Positions 25,949 through 34,888 of a stretch of 64,000 nt of DNA are shown here, piece by piece (positions within the stretch are counted from its first letter, which is position 1; every line of letters starts with the position of its first letter). The notes beneath the pieces were generated by a model. The model made no database searches, was not told where the DNA came from, and saw only the letters and a program-made list of their open reading frames with translations. Position numbers and translations under genes: made by a program. The stretch covers positions 1,054,001-1,118,000 of the forward strand of contig JASGIB010000001.1 of the NCBI GenBank assembly GCA_047602125.1, read 5' to 3'. This DNA is from Pseudoluteimonas sp047602125. GTDB lineage: Bacteria > Pseudomonadota > Gammaproteobacteria > Xanthomonadales > Xanthomonadaceae.

Positions 25949-26405
25949 GCTGACGAACAAGGCCAAATACGGGCTCCGCGCGATGTGCGCCCTGCAGGGC
26001 GGCGAAGGCCGCTGGCTGCAGGCGCGCGCCATCGCCGCGCGCGCCAACGTGCCTGAGAAGTTCCTCGAGGCCATCCTCGTGGAGCTGCGCAAGGCGGGCT
26101 TCGTGGAAAGCCGCCGCGGCCACATGGGCGGCCACACCCTGGCCAAACCGGCCGAGGAGATCATGGTCGGGGACCTGATCCGCGTCATCGACGGCCCGCT
26201 GGCCCCGGTGCGCTGCGCCAGCATGACTGCCTACGAACCCTGCAGCGACTGCAGCGATCCCGAGCACTGCGCGGTGCGCGAGCTGATGCGCGAAACCCGC
26301 GCCGCGCTCTCGGGCGTGCTCGACCACTGCAGCCTCGCAACCCTGACCGAACGCACCCGCAACAACGAGGCGTGGATGCAGCCGATCACCGGAGACGCCG
26401 CATGA
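25947..26405 (+). CDS. Rrf2-family regulator, probably of sulfate/cysteine genes
   Basis: 152 residues. The winged helix begins MLTNKAKYGLRAMCALQ, recognition region ARANVPEKFLEAILVELRKA, then SRRGHMGGHTLAKP (wing). A cysteine cluster C90, C99, C102, C108 in VRCASMTAYEPCSDCSDPEH could ligate a metal or Fe-S cluster, as in IscR/NsrR, though spacing differs. It overlaps the YezD-like gene by 4 bp and heads a sulfate-uptake locus, so control of sulfur supply (CymR-like) is the best inference. Confidence 0.88.
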   Translation: MLTNKAKYGLRAMCALQGGEGRWLQARAIAARANVPEKFLEAILVELRKAGFVESRRGHMGGHTLAKPAEEIMVGDLIRVIDGPLAPVRCASMTAYEPCSDCSDPEHCAVRELMRETRAALSGVLDHCSLATLTERTRNNEAWMQPITGDAA

Positions 26406-26587
26406 CCACCAGCCGCAGCAACCCCGGCCGCGACGCCAAGCGCGACGACTCCGCGGCGCCGGTCCTGCTCGAACACGAGCGCGAAGTGCTGGAGGCATTG
26501 CGCGCGCTGCAGTTCGGCACCCTGGAAATCATCGTGCACCAATCGCGGATCGTGCAGATCACGCGCAGCGAGAAGGTGCGCTTCTAG
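26402..26587 (+). CDS. YezD-family (DUF2292) small protein
   Basis: 61 residues. The C-terminal core HEREVLEALRALQFGTLEII followed by HQSRIVQITRSEKVRF matches YezD-like proteins, which are commonly encoded beside sulfur-uptake genes. The N-terminal 25 residues are charged and variable. ATG overlaps the Rrf2 stop (ATGA). Molecular function is unknown; the core resembles a small DNA- or protein-binding unit. Confidence 0.85.
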   Translation: MTTSRSNPGRDAKRDDSAAPVLLEHEREVLEALRALQFGTLEIIVHQSRIVQITRSEKVRF

Positions 26588-26682
26588 ACACAAATTGCTT
26601 CAGATCCCCCCGCAACACCCAAACCCGACGCGCCGACCGGACCACCGGAGGCATCGATAACACCCCTTCCTGGAGTGAAGTC

Positions 26683-28095
26683 ATGCCTATGCATCGCCCA
26701 TTGGCCGTGTCCGCCCTCGCGCTGGCACTCGCCTCCATCATCGCGCCGGCACACGCCGCCGATCCCACCAATGCAGAACTGCTGGCCCGCATCGCCGCGC
26801 TGGAGCAACGCATCGCCGTGCTCGAGGGCACCGGTACCACCACCACCGACGTTGACCAGCGCCTGCGCGTGGTCGAACGCAAGCAGGAACTGCAGGACGA
26901 AGCCGACGCCACCAAGGCCGCGTCCACGCCGACGGTTTCGCTCGGCGAAAAGGGCCTGTCGGTGAAATCCGCCGACAACGCCTTCGAAGTGAAGTTCCGC
27001 GGCCTGGTCCAGGGCGACGGCCGCATGTGGTTCGGCGACGACGCCTACCCGCAGAACGACACCTTCCTGATGCGCCGGATCGAACCGACCATCGAAGGCA
27101 CCTGGGGTTCGCTCATCGGCTTCCGCCTCAACACGCAGTTCGCCGGCGACAGCGCCACCATCAACGACGCCTACGTCGACCTGAAGTTCGATCCGCGCGC
27201 GACCCTGCGCGTCGGCAAGACCAAGGTGCCGGTCGGCCTCGAACGCCTGCAGTCCAGCGCCTCGACCGGCGAAATCGAACTCGGCTTCCCGTCCGAACTC
27301 GCGCCCGGCCGCGACATCGGCGTGCAGTTGCAGGGCGACTTCAAGTCCGGCGCGAGCTACCAGCTCGGCGTCTACAACGGCGCGCCCGACGGCCGCGACG
27401 GCTCCACCTCCAACCCCGACGACGATTTCGAACTCGCCGGCCGCCTCTTCTTCGAACCGTGGAAGAACGATGCGAACGCGCTGTCCGGCCTCGGCTTCGG
27501 CCTCGCCGCCAGCCGCGGCGAGAAGCACGGCCTGGGCAACAGCTACCTGCCGCGCTATCGCACGCCGGGCCAGGTGCAGGTGTTCGGCTACCTCTCCGAC
27601 GTGGCCGCCGACGGCGAACAGACGCGCATTTCCCCGCAGGCGTATTACTACGGCGGCCGCTTCGGCCTGCTCGGCGAATACATCGTGTCGAGGCAGGAGG
27701 TCTCGGCCCCGGCGCGCCTGATCGACACCACCACGCTCTCCAACCGCGCGTGGCAGCTGCTCGGCAGCGTGGTGCTGACCGGCGAGGACGCGAGCTACAA
27801 GGGCGTGGCCAAGCCGAACCATCCGTTCACGCTCAATGGCGATGGCTGGGGCGCGTTCGAACTCGTCGCCCGCTACGGCCGGCTGACGATCGACGACGAC
27901 GCCTTCCCGCTGTTCGCCGACCCGGCCAAGTCGGTCTCCGCCGAAAGCGGCTGGACCTTGGGCCTGAACTGGTACCTCACCAGCAACTTCAAGCTGGTCG
28001 CGAACTACTCGCAGACCCGCTTCGACGCCGCGCTCGGCGCCCCGGAACGCGAGGACGAGAAGGCGTTCTTCACCCGCGCGCAGTTTTCCTTCTGA
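26683..28095 (+). CDS. Phosphate/sulfate-selective porin (OprO/OprP family)
   Basis: 470 residues. Signal peptide ends PAHA (about residue 25), then a short coiled-coil segment (LLARIAALEQRIAVLEG, about 33-50) that probably trimerises the periplasmic end, then a beta barrel ending in Phe (RAQFSF). GEKGLSVKSADNAFEVKFRG and MRRIEPTIEGTWG are OprO/P-type strands. ATG at 26683 follows GGAG. Placed directly before sbp-cysTWA, so sulfate is a more likely substrate than phosphate; this is inference from context. Confidence 0.88.
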   Translation: MPMHRPLAVSALALALASIIAPAHAADPTNAELLARIAALEQRIAVLEGTGTTTTDVDQRLRVVERKQELQDEADATKAASTPTVSLGEKGLSVKSADNAFEVKFRGLVQGDGRMWFGDDAYPQNDTFLMRRIEPTIEGTWGSLIGFRLNTQFAGDSATINDAYVDLKFDPRATLRVGKTKVPVGLERLQSSASTGEIELGFPSELAPGRDIGVQLQGDFKSGASYQLGVYNGAPDGRDGSTSNPDDDFELAGRLFFEPWKNDANALSGLGFGLAASRGEKHGLGNSYLPRYRTPGQVQVFGYLSDVAADGEQTRISPQAYYYGGRFGLLGEYIVSRQEVSAPARLIDTTTLSNRAWQLLGSVVLTGEDASYKGVAKPNHPFTLNGDGWGAFELVARYGRLTIDDDAFPLFADPAKSVSAESGWTLGLNWYLTSNFKLVANYSQTRFDAALGAPEREDEKAFFTRAQFSF

Positions 28096-28110
28096 GCAAG
28101 AGGACACGAC

Positions 28111-29118
28111 ATGAAACACCGCACCTTCCTCGCGGGCCTCGCGCTCGCCCTGCTCGCCGGCAGCGCCGGCGCCGCCAACCATGAACTGTTGAACGTTTCC
28201 TACGACCCGACGCGCGAGCTGTACGCCGACGTCAACCAGGCCTTCGCCGCGCAGTGGAAGAAGCAGACCGGCGAGGACCTGACCATCCGCGCCTCGCACG
28301 GCGGCTCCGGCAAGCAGGCGCGCGCGGTGATCGACGGCCTCGAGGCCGACGTCGTCACCCTCGCGCTGGCCGCGGACATCGACGCCATCGTCGACAAGGG
28401 CAAGCTGCTGCCGGCGAACTGGCAATCGCGGCTCCCGGACAACAGCACGCCCTACGCCTCGACGATCGTGCTGCTGGTGCGCAAGGGCAACCCGAAGAAG
28501 ATCCACGACTGGGACGACCTCGCGCGCCCCGGCGTCGCGGTCATCACCCCGAACCCGAAGACTTCGGGCGGCGCGCGCTGGAACTACCTCGCGGCCTGGG
28601 CCTGGGCCTCGCAGCAGTACCGCGACGGCGACAAGGTGGTGGACTACATGACCAAGCTGTTCAAGAACGTGCCCGTGCTCGACACCGGCGCGCGCGGCGC
28701 GACCACCACCTTCGTCGAGCGCGGCATCGGCGACGTGCTGGTGGCGTGGGAGAACGAGGCGTTGCTGACGCTCAACGACCCCGACACCCGCGGCAAGTAC
28801 GAGATCGTGGTGCCTTCGCTGAGCATCAAGGCGGAACCGCCGGTGGCATGGGTCGACAAGAACGTCGCCAAGCACGGCACGCGCAAGCAGGCCGAGGCCT
28901 ACCTGCGCTTCCTGTATACCGCCGAGGGCCAGCGCATCGTCGCGAAGCACTACTACCGCCCGTCCGAACCCGACCTGGTGCCGGCGGCCGAGCGCGCGAA
29001 CTTCCCGACCGTGAAGTGGGTGACCATCGACGGCGCCTTCGGCGGCTGGAAGAAGGCGCAGGCCACGCACTTCGCCGACGGCGGGCTGTTCGACAAGATC
29101 ATGCAGGCCGCGCGCTGA
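28111..29118 (+). CDS. sbp: Sulfate ABC transporter periplasmic binding protein
   Basis: 335 residues; signal peptide ends AGAA at about residue 22. LNVSYDPTRELYADVNQAFA and IRASHGGSGKQARAVIDGL contain the sulfate-binding SHGGSG loop. DVVTLALAADIDAIVDKG, NPKTSGGARWNYLAAWAWA and ATTTFVERGIGDVLVAWENE are Sbp/CysP signatures. It delivers sulfate to CysT/CysW. The gene lies 15 bp after the porin and 13 bp before cysT, consistent with one operon. Confidence 0.96.
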   Translation: MKHRTFLAGLALALLAGSAGAANHELLNVSYDPTRELYADVNQAFAAQWKKQTGEDLTIRASHGGSGKQARAVIDGLEADVVTLALAADIDAIVDKGKLLPANWQSRLPDNSTPYASTIVLLVRKGNPKKIHDWDDLARPGVAVITPNPKTSGGARWNYLAAWAWASQQYRDGDKVVDYMTKLFKNVPVLDTGARGATTTFVERGIGDVLVAWENEALLTLNDPDTRGKYEIVVPSLSIKAEPPVAWVDKNVAKHGTRKQAEAYLRFLYTAEGQRIVAKHYYRPSEPDLVPAAERANFPTVKWVTIDGAFGGWKKAQATHFADGGLFDKIMQAAR

Positions 29119-29131
29119 GTCCGCCCCGCGC

Positions 29132-29989
29132 ATGAACGCCGTCGCCAAACCGATGCCCGCGATCAACATGCGCCGGCCGCTGCCGGGGTTCGGGCTGAGC
29201 CTGGGCCTCGGCCTCGGCTGGCTCGGCGTGGTCGTGCTGTTGCCGCTCGCGGCGCTGGTGCTGCATGCGGCCGGGCTCGGCCTCTCCGGCTGGCTGCGCG
29301 CACTGCACGATCCGCGCGTGCAGGCGGCGGTGAAACTCAGCTTCGGCGCCTCGTTCGCGGCGGCATTGCTCGCCGCGTTCGCCGGCACGCTGGTGGCGTG
29401 GGTGGTGGTGCGTTACCGCTTCCCCGGCCGGCGCCTGCTCGATGCGATGGTGGACCTGCCGTTCGCGATGCCGACCGCGGTGGCCGGCATCGCGTTGACT
29501 GCATTGTATTCGGGCAACGGCTGGATCGGGCGCTGGCTGGAACCGATGGGCCTGAAGGTGGCGTACACGCCGGTCGGCATCGTGATCGCGCTGGTGTTCA
29601 TCGGCCTGCCGTTCGCGGTGCGCACGCTGCAACCGGTGCTGGAAACGCTGGGCCGCGAGCCCGAGGAAGCCGCGGCTTCGCTCGGCGCCGGGCGTTTCAC
29701 CACCCTGCGCCGGGTGGTGCTGCCGGAATTGCTGCCGGCGATGCTCACCGGCTTCTCGCTCGCGTTCGCACGCGCGCTGGGCGAATACGGTTCGGTGATC
29801 TTCATCGCCGGCAACCTGCCCTACAAGACCGAAATCGCGCCGCTGCTGATCACCATCCGGCTCGAGGAATACGACTACGACGGCGCGGTGGCGATCGCCG
29901 CGTTGCTGCTCGCGGCCTCGTTCGCCTGCCTGCTGGCGATCAACGCGATCCCCGCCCTGTTCAAGCACGCGAGGCGCCGCGATGGCTGA
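29132..29989 (+). CDS. cysT: Sulfate ABC transporter permease CysT (CysU)
   Basis: 285-residue inner-membrane subunit with six predicted helices. The EAA loop that contacts the CysA ATPase reads EEAAASLGAGRFTTLRRVVL. AFARALGEYGSVIFIAGN and LPFAMPTAVAGIALTALY are typical of CysT. It forms the channel with CysW; the two genes overlap by 8 bp, suggesting balanced synthesis. Confidence 0.96.
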   Translation: MNAVAKPMPAINMRRPLPGFGLSLGLGLGWLGVVVLLPLAALVLHAAGLGLSGWLRALHDPRVQAAVKLSFGASFAAALLAAFAGTLVAWVVVRYRFPGRRLLDAMVDLPFAMPTAVAGIALTALYSGNGWIGRWLEPMGLKVAYTPVGIVIALVFIGLPFAVRTLQPVLETLGREPEEAAASLGAGRFTTLRRVVLPELLPAMLTGFSLAFARALGEYGSVIFIAGNLPYKTEIAPLLITIRLEEYDYDGAVAIAALLLAASFACLLAINAIPALFKHARRRDG

Positions 29990-30833
29990 AACCCACGGAC
30001 TCGACGCGCCGCGCTGGTTGCGCGCGCTGCTGGTGCTCGCCGCGGTCGCGGTGATGGCGCTGCTGGTGCTGATGCCGCTGGCGGTGGTGCTGGGCAGCGG
30101 CCTGGCCAAGGGCGTGCACGCCTGGACCGCCGCGATCGTCGACCCCGACGCGCTCGCCGCGTTGCGCCTGACCCTGTTCACCGCCGCGATCGTCGTGCCG
30201 CTGAACGCGGTGTTCGGCGTGCTGCTGGCGTGGGCGGTGGCGCGCTTCGACTTCCGCGGCAAGCGCGCGCTGCTGGCGCTGATCGACCTGCCGTTCGCGG
30301 TATCGCCGGTGGTCGCCGGCCTGTGCCTGGTGCTGCTGTTCGGCAGCAGCGGCTGGTTCGCCGCATGGCTGGACGCGCACGACATCAAGATCCTGTTCGC
30401 GCGGCCCGGCATCGTGCTGGCGACGCTGTTCATCACTTTCCCGTTCGTCGCGCGCGAACTGATCCCGCTGATGCAGCAGCAGGGCGCGGACGAGGAACTG
30501 GCCGCGCGCTCGCTCGGCGCCGGCGCGTGGACCATGTTCACGCGCGTGACCCTGCCCAACATCAAGTGGGGCCTGCTCTACGGCGTGCTGCTGTCCGGCG
30601 CGCGCGCGATGGGCGAGTTCGGCGCGGTGTCGGTGGTATCCGGCCACATCCGCGGCCTGACCAACACCCTGCCGCTGCACATCGAGATCCTCTACAACGA
30701 GTTCAACGGCACCGCCGCGTTCGCGGTCGCCTCGTTGCTGTGCGTGCTGGCGCTGGTGACGCTGGTGCTGAAATTCTGGCTCGAATCCCGCCACGGCGAT
30801 GCGCTCGCCGGCTCCCACCGCCGCCGCCACTGA
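29982..30833 (+). CDS. cysW: Sulfate ABC transporter permease CysW
   Basis: 283 residues, six predicted helices. EAA loop DEELAARSLGAGAWTMFTRV; LPFAVSPVVAGLCLVLLFG and GARAMGEFGAVSVVSGHIRG match CysW. The C-terminal YNEFNGTAAFAVASLLCVLA is the last helix region. Starts inside the end of cysT. Confidence 0.96.
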   Translation: MAETHGLDAPRWLRALLVLAAVAVMALLVLMPLAVVLGSGLAKGVHAWTAAIVDPDALAALRLTLFTAAIVVPLNAVFGVLLAWAVARFDFRGKRALLALIDLPFAVSPVVAGLCLVLLFGSSGWFAAWLDAHDIKILFARPGIVLATLFITFPFVARELIPLMQQQGADEELAARSLGAGAWTMFTRVTLPNIKWGLLYGVLLSGARAMGEFGAVSVVSGHIRGLTNTLPLHIEILYNEFNGTAAFAVASLLCVLALVTLVLKFWLESRHGDALAGSHRRRH

Positions 30834-30845
30834 CAGCGAACCGAC

Positions 30846-31886
30846 ATGCAACTGCACCTGCAAAGACTCGCCAAGCACTACCCCGGCGTCGCCGCGCTCG
30901 ACGGCATCGACCTCGACATCGCCTCGGGCGAACTGGTCGCGCTGCTCGGGCCCTCGGGCTCGGGCAAGACCACGCTGCTGCGCGTGATCGCCGGCCTGCT
31001 CGCACCCGACCAGGGCCGCGTGCTGTTCGGCGACACCGACGCGACGCGGCTGAGCCTGCGCGAACGCAACGTCGGCTTCGTGTTCCAGCACTACGCGCTG
31101 TTCCGGCACATGACCGTGGCCGAGAACATCGCCTTCGGCCTGCGCAGCCGCCCGCGTTCGAAACGCCCGGACAAGGCGACGATCGTGCAGCGCGTGGCCG
31201 AACTTCTGCAGTTGATCCAATTGCCCGATCACGGCGAACGCTATCCGGAACAGTTGTCCGGCGGGCAGAAGCAGCGCGTCGCGCTGGCGCGCGCGCTCGC
31301 CATCGACCCCAGCGTGCTGCTGCTGGACGAACCCTTCGGCGCGCTGGATGCGAAGGTGCGCGTGGAACTGCGCCGCTGGCTGCGCCGCCTGCACGAACAG
31401 ACCGGGCAGACCACGCTGTTCGTCACCCACGACCAGGAAGAGGCGCTGGAACTCGCCGACCGCGTGGTGGTGATGCGCAACGGGCGGATCGAACAGGTCG
31501 GCACGCCAAGCGAGATCTACCGCGCGCCGGCCAGCGCCTACGTGTTCGATTTCATCGGCCGCGCGAACCGCATCCGGGGCAGGGTCGCATCCGGCCGCTT
31601 CGCCGTGGATGCGCAATCGCCGGAATGGCCGGCGGAAGGCCAGGGCGAGGCGACGCTGTACGTGCGCCCGCACGACCTGGCGGTGGTCGCGCCCGACCAG
31701 GGGCTGCCCGCGCGCGTGCTTGCGGTGCAGCGCCGTTCCGACCGGATCACGATCGAACTGGCGGTGGAAGGCCAGGACCGCACGCTGGAAGCGGACCTGC
31801 CCGACCATGTCGACGCCAACCTGCCGGAACCCGGCGACACGGTCGGCCTGCGCCCGCAACGCTATCGCGTGTTCGGCGGCGACTGA
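30846..31886 (+). CDS. cysA: Sulfate ABC transporter ATP-binding protein CysA
   Basis: 346 residues. Walker A GPSGSGKTTLLR, Q-loop FQHYALFRHMTVAEN, signature LSGGQKQRVALARAL, Walker B VLLLDEPFGALD and H-loop FVTHDQEEAL are complete. A C-terminal TOBE-like domain (about 240-346; VRPHDLAVV, ERYRVF-like end) is usual for CysA. It energises sulfate/thiosulfate uptake. Last gene of the unit; no terminator is obvious in the 4-bp gap to the convergent SPOR gene. Confidence 0.96.
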   Translation: MQLHLQRLAKHYPGVAALDGIDLDIASGELVALLGPSGSGKTTLLRVIAGLLAPDQGRVLFGDTDATRLSLRERNVGFVFQHYALFRHMTVAENIAFGLRSRPRSKRPDKATIVQRVAELLQLIQLPDHGERYPEQLSGGQKQRVALARALAIDPSVLLLDEPFGALDAKVRVELRRWLRRLHEQTGQTTLFVTHDQEEALELADRVVVMRNGRIEQVGTPSEIYRAPASAYVFDFIGRANRIRGRVASGRFAVDAQSPEWPAEGQGEATLYVRPHDLAVVAPDQGLPARVLAVQRRSDRITIELAVEGQDRTLEADLPDHVDANLPEPGDTVGLRPQRYRVFGGD

Positions 31887-31890
31887 GGTT

Positions 31891-32583
31891 TCAGCGCAAC
31901 GCCGCGCAATCCAGCGGCCGGACGCCGGACGCGCCGATGCGTGCCTGCGCCGCGGCGAAACCGAAGCCGTTCGCGGCTTCGACATCCACCCACGATTGCG
32001 GCTTCGCGTCCTGCGGCGGCTGTACCTGCGCCTCGATGCCCTTGGCGCGCAGTTCGGCGATGCGCCGTTGCGCGTTGTCCTCGCCGCCGTAGCGGCCGAG
32101 CATGATCGCGTTCGCCTGCGGGCCCTGCGCGACGACGTAGTAATCCTTGATGCCGGCGCCGGCGATTTCCAGCGCCTTGGCCTGCGCGCTGGTCATGTCG
32201 GCGAAGGGCGGCAGCCACACCGTCCAGCCCTTGCCGCCGGTGGCGGCGGTGCGCGTCGCCGCCTTCCGCACCGATGCGCGCAATTTTTCCGCGGCCGCAT
32301 CGGCGGACGCGGCATCGGCGAACGGGCCGAAGCGGAAGCACTGCGGCGCATCGTCCTTTTTCGTGGCTTCGGCGATCGCCGGCGTGGTCGTCGTCGCGGG
32401 CGCCGGCATCGCAACGGGCGCGGCCGCGGGCGATGGCGACTTGCGTTCGCTGGCGAGTTGCAGTTTCGGCACGCCGGCCAGCGTCGTGTCCGCGACGACG
32501 CGCGGCGCGGGACGCAGGGCCCACCACGCGGCGACGCCGAGGTTCAGCACGATCAGCACGACGATCAAGGCGCGGGTCAGCAT
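31891..32583 (-). CDS. SPOR-domain envelope protein
   Basis: 230 residues. One N-terminal transmembrane helix (about 5-22), a Pro/Ala-rich linker (about 45-75), then a SPOR-like domain: CFRFGPFADAASADAAAEKL, YYVVAQGPQANAIMLGRYGG and AQRRIAELRAKGIEAQVQP. SPOR domains bind denuded glycan strands at the division site. It follows coaX with no gap, so it is probably co-transcribed with birA-coaX, an arrangement common in xanthomonads. Confidence 0.85.
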   Translation of the reverse strand: MLTRALIVVLIVLNLGVAAWWALRPAPRVVADTTLAGVPKLQLASERKSPSPAAAPVAMPAPATTTTPAIAEATKKDDAPQCFRFGPFADAASADAAAEKLRASVRKAATRTAATGGKGWTVWLPPFADMTSAQAKALEIAGAGIKDYYVVAQGPQANAIMLGRYGGEDNAQRRIAELRAKGIEAQVQPPQDAKPQSWVDVEAANGFGFAAAQARIGASGVRPLDCAALR

Positions 32584-33333
32584 TCAAGCGGATTCCATTT
32601 CCAGGCGCGCCCAGCATGCCAGTCCTTCGAGCACCAGCGAAGGCACCGACGACGAATGCGGCAGTCCTGCCTGCAAGGCGGGCGCGCCACCCCCATGCAA
32701 CAGCAGGGCCGGCGCAACGCCCAGGCGTTCGCGCGCAGCGGCGAGGCTGTCGGCGATCAACGACAAGGCAGCGCCTTCGCAACCCGAGGCCAACGCATCG
32801 ACGGTGTCCGTGGCGAATGCGACGCGCGTGCCGCCCGCGGGCGGCAGGACCGCTGCGCGCGCATGCAGCGCTTCGCGCATCAGCGCCGGCGAAGGCGCGA
32901 TGCGGCCGCCATGGTGTTGTCCGCCGGCATCGAGCAGGTCGATGGTGAGCGCGGTGCCGACGCCGGCCACCAGCGCCGCGCCGCCGCGTTCGTGCGCCGC
33001 GAGCAGTGCGAGGAATCGATCCACGCCGAGTTTCGACGGATCTGCATAGGCGATGCGCACGCCGGCACAGGATGGCTGCGTCCGCGCGATATCGATGCGC
33101 ACGAAGCACGAAGCGAGGCGATCCAGCACATCGACCGTCAAAGCCTGCGAGGCGACGCTGGCGACATGCGCGACGCCGCCGTGTTGCGGCAGGAGCGCAT
33201 CGAGCTTCGAGACGAAATCGGCACCGTCGTGCGCGATCGCGGCCGCCTCGCCGCAACGACCATCGACCAGCGGCGCGCATTTCAGCCGCGTATTGCCGAG
33301 GTCGAACAGCCAGTCGGCGGAATTCGTGGTCAT
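32584..33333 (-). CDS. coaX: Type III pantothenate kinase
   Basis: Phosphorylates pantothenate, the first step of coenzyme A synthesis. The 249 residues of the ASKHA fold show DWLFDLGNTRLKCA (phosphate 1 loop), KLGVDRFLALLAAHERG and ALVAGVGTALTIDLLDAGG (phosphate 2 loop with catalytic Asp region), then GGRIAPSPALMREAL. The start overlaps birA by 4 bp. The fusion or pairing of birA with coaX is widespread. Confidence 0.94.
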   Translation of the reverse strand: MTTNSADWLFDLGNTRLKCAPLVDGRCGEAAAIAHDGADFVSKLDALLPQHGGVAHVASVASQALTVDVLDRLASCFVRIDIARTQPSCAGVRIAYADPSKLGVDRFLALLAAHERGGAALVAGVGTALTIDLLDAGGQHHGGRIAPSPALMREALHARAAVLPPAGGTRVAFATDTVDALASGCEGAALSLIADSLAAARERLGVAPALLLHGGGAPALQAGLPHSSSVPSLVLEGLACWARLEMESA

Positions 33334-34298
33334 GCCGCCCTCACGCTGACTTCGCCCGCATGCACGGTGCGTGCATCGCCGCTCGACGTGAGGATGCGCA
33401 GGCCGCCGTCTTCGGCGAGGCCCAGCGCGACGCCCTGGAGCGGATCGCCGGCGCCGAGCACCGCGATTTCGCGATCGCGCAACGCATCGAAGGCGGCATA
33501 GCGCCGACGGAACGGCGCCAGCCCTTCGCGATCGAACTGCTCCAGCGCCGGCAGTAGCGCCGACAACACCGTCGCCGCCAACACGTTGCGCGATGCGGCC
33601 GCCGACGGCGCGATCGTGGCGAGGTCGGTCCACGGCTGGTCGATGCCGCGCGCTACGTCCCGCGGCATGCGCACGTTGAGGCCGAGCCCGACCACCGCGC
33701 GCGCGGGACCGGCGTGTTCGCCGCCGCCTTCGACCAGCAATCCGCCGAGCTTGCGGCCATCGACCACGAGGTCGTTCGGCCATTTCAATTGCACGGCCAC
33801 GCCGAGCGATTGCAACGCCTCCGCAACCGCGACGCCCGCGGCGAGGCTGAGCCCGCCGAGCCGCGCGAGTCCGCCGGCATAGCGGCGCGCCAGCGAGAGA
33901 TACAGGTTCGATGCCAAGGGCGAACGCCATTCGCGGCCGCGACGCCCGCGCCCGCCGCTCTGCCCTTCGACCAGCAAGGCTTCCGCGCCATCGACGATGC
34001 CCGCGCGCCGCAGCAGCACGCTGTTGCTGGAATCGACGATCCACTCGACGTCGAGCGAGGCGAGCAGCGCGCGCGCCGCCGGCGACAGCGACGCGCGGAT
34101 CGCATCGGCATCGAGCAGCTCGCAAGGCTGTTGCAGCGCATAACCGCGACCGGCCTGCGCGTCGATGCCGATCCCGGCCTCGCGCAAGGCTTCGATGTGC
34201 TTGTGCACCGCGCTGCGACTGATGCCAAGCCGTGTTGCCAACGCTTCGCCTGAAGTCGGGCCGGCCGCGAGCACGGCGAGCAGGTCGCGGTCGTTCAT
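33330..34298 (-). CDS. birA: Biotin-protein ligase and biotin repressor
   Basis: 322 residues. An N-terminal winged helix (about 5-60: ATRLGISRSAVHKHIEALRE) should bind a bio operator. The central ligase domain has the biotinyl-AMP loop GGRGRRGREWRSP, LYLSLARRY and KWPNDLVVDGRKLGGLLVE. A C-terminal SH3-like domain is present (FDALRDREIAVLG onward). ATG 34298 fits the family but lacks a clear Shine-Dalgarno. Heads the birA-coaX-SPOR group. Confidence 0.95.
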   Translation of the reverse strand: MNDRDLLAVLAAGPTSGEALATRLGISRSAVHKHIEALREAGIGIDAQAGRGYALQQPCELLDADAIRASLSPAARALLASLDVEWIVDSSNSVLLRRAGIVDGAEALLVEGQSGGRGRRGREWRSPLASNLYLSLARRYAGGLARLGGLSLAAGVAVAEALQSLGVAVQLKWPNDLVVDGRKLGGLLVEGGGEHAGPARAVVGLGLNVRMPRDVARGIDQPWTDLATIAPSAAASRNVLAATVLSALLPALEQFDREGLAPFRRRYAAFDALRDREIAVLGAGDPLQGVALGLAEDGGLRILTSSGDARTVHAGEVSVRAA

Positions 34299-34401
34299 GG
34301 GAGGAGTGGAAAGAAGCACATGGCGGAATGATAAGCCGGCGCGGGGATGCGGCTTCTGGTTAGCAGGCAGTTGACAGAAATGACGTTGAGTTGAACGAAC
34401 A

Positions 34402-34728
34402 CTACCTAACGTCTTTTCGGAACAGGCCTAGCAAGAGAGATAGCAGCCCGCCCAGCAGGACTCCCAGCCACGGAGCAAGTCGAATCGTCAGGAAGAAGTG
34501 CGGCAACGAACCAAGACCCTCGCTTTCGCTCGCGAACTTCAGTCCGAAATACGTTAGGAACTGTAACGCGCACAGGCATGAGCCCATCGCGATGAACGTG
34601 ACGGCGACCTGCCATTTCGGAACTCCCCACCAGATCCAAATCACCAGCAATGCCGCGGCGAGGAAATAGGCGACATCGAGAAGATCGAAGCTGTATCCGT
34701 ACAGGCCCGGCAATGTGGGTATTGCCAT
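34402..34728 (-). CDS. Hypothetical small membrane protein, atypical composition
   Basis: 108 residues with three to four hydrophobic helices (YFLAAALLVIWIWWGVP, VTFIAMGSCLCALQFLTYF, APWLGVLLGGLLSLLLGLF) and the end FRKDVR. Codon use is AT-richer than the neighbours (many TTC/GAA/AAT mixes and less GC at third positions), suggesting a recent arrival. ATG 34728 follows a GTG. No family recognised. It stands alone between birA and the divergent gene at 34889. Confidence 0.6.
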   Translation of the reverse strand: MAIPTLPGLYGYSFDLLDVAYFLAAALLVIWIWWGVPKWQVAVTFIAMGSCLCALQFLTYFGLKFASESEGLGSLPHFFLTIRLAPWLGVLLGGLLSLLLGLFRKDVR

Positions 34729-34888
34729 CACTTGATGACCCTTCGAATGGGCGATCCCTCATCCTCCAAACCTGAATACGCCCGGTCAATGCGCCTGCCG
34801 CGGCGCAGCATTGCAACCCCGGGCGGCCTCCCCGCATCCGGTTTATAGTGTGTCCCCGCCCTCCCGGGGGCGGCCCCGGGGAAATGCC

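Noticed and set aside
26584..29388. 934-codon open frame on the minus strand antisense to the porin/sbp genes
   Set aside because: High GC leaves stop codons rare in antisense frames; the product is His/Gly/Arg/Ala-rich without domains, while the plus strand encodes clear porin and Sbp proteins.
29961..31985. 674-codon minus-strand frame opposite cysW/cysA
   Set aside because: Antisense to two unmistakable transporter genes with full motifs.
34391..34669. 92-codon plus-strand frame
   Set aside because: Opposite a polytopic membrane protein frame that has better protein character.
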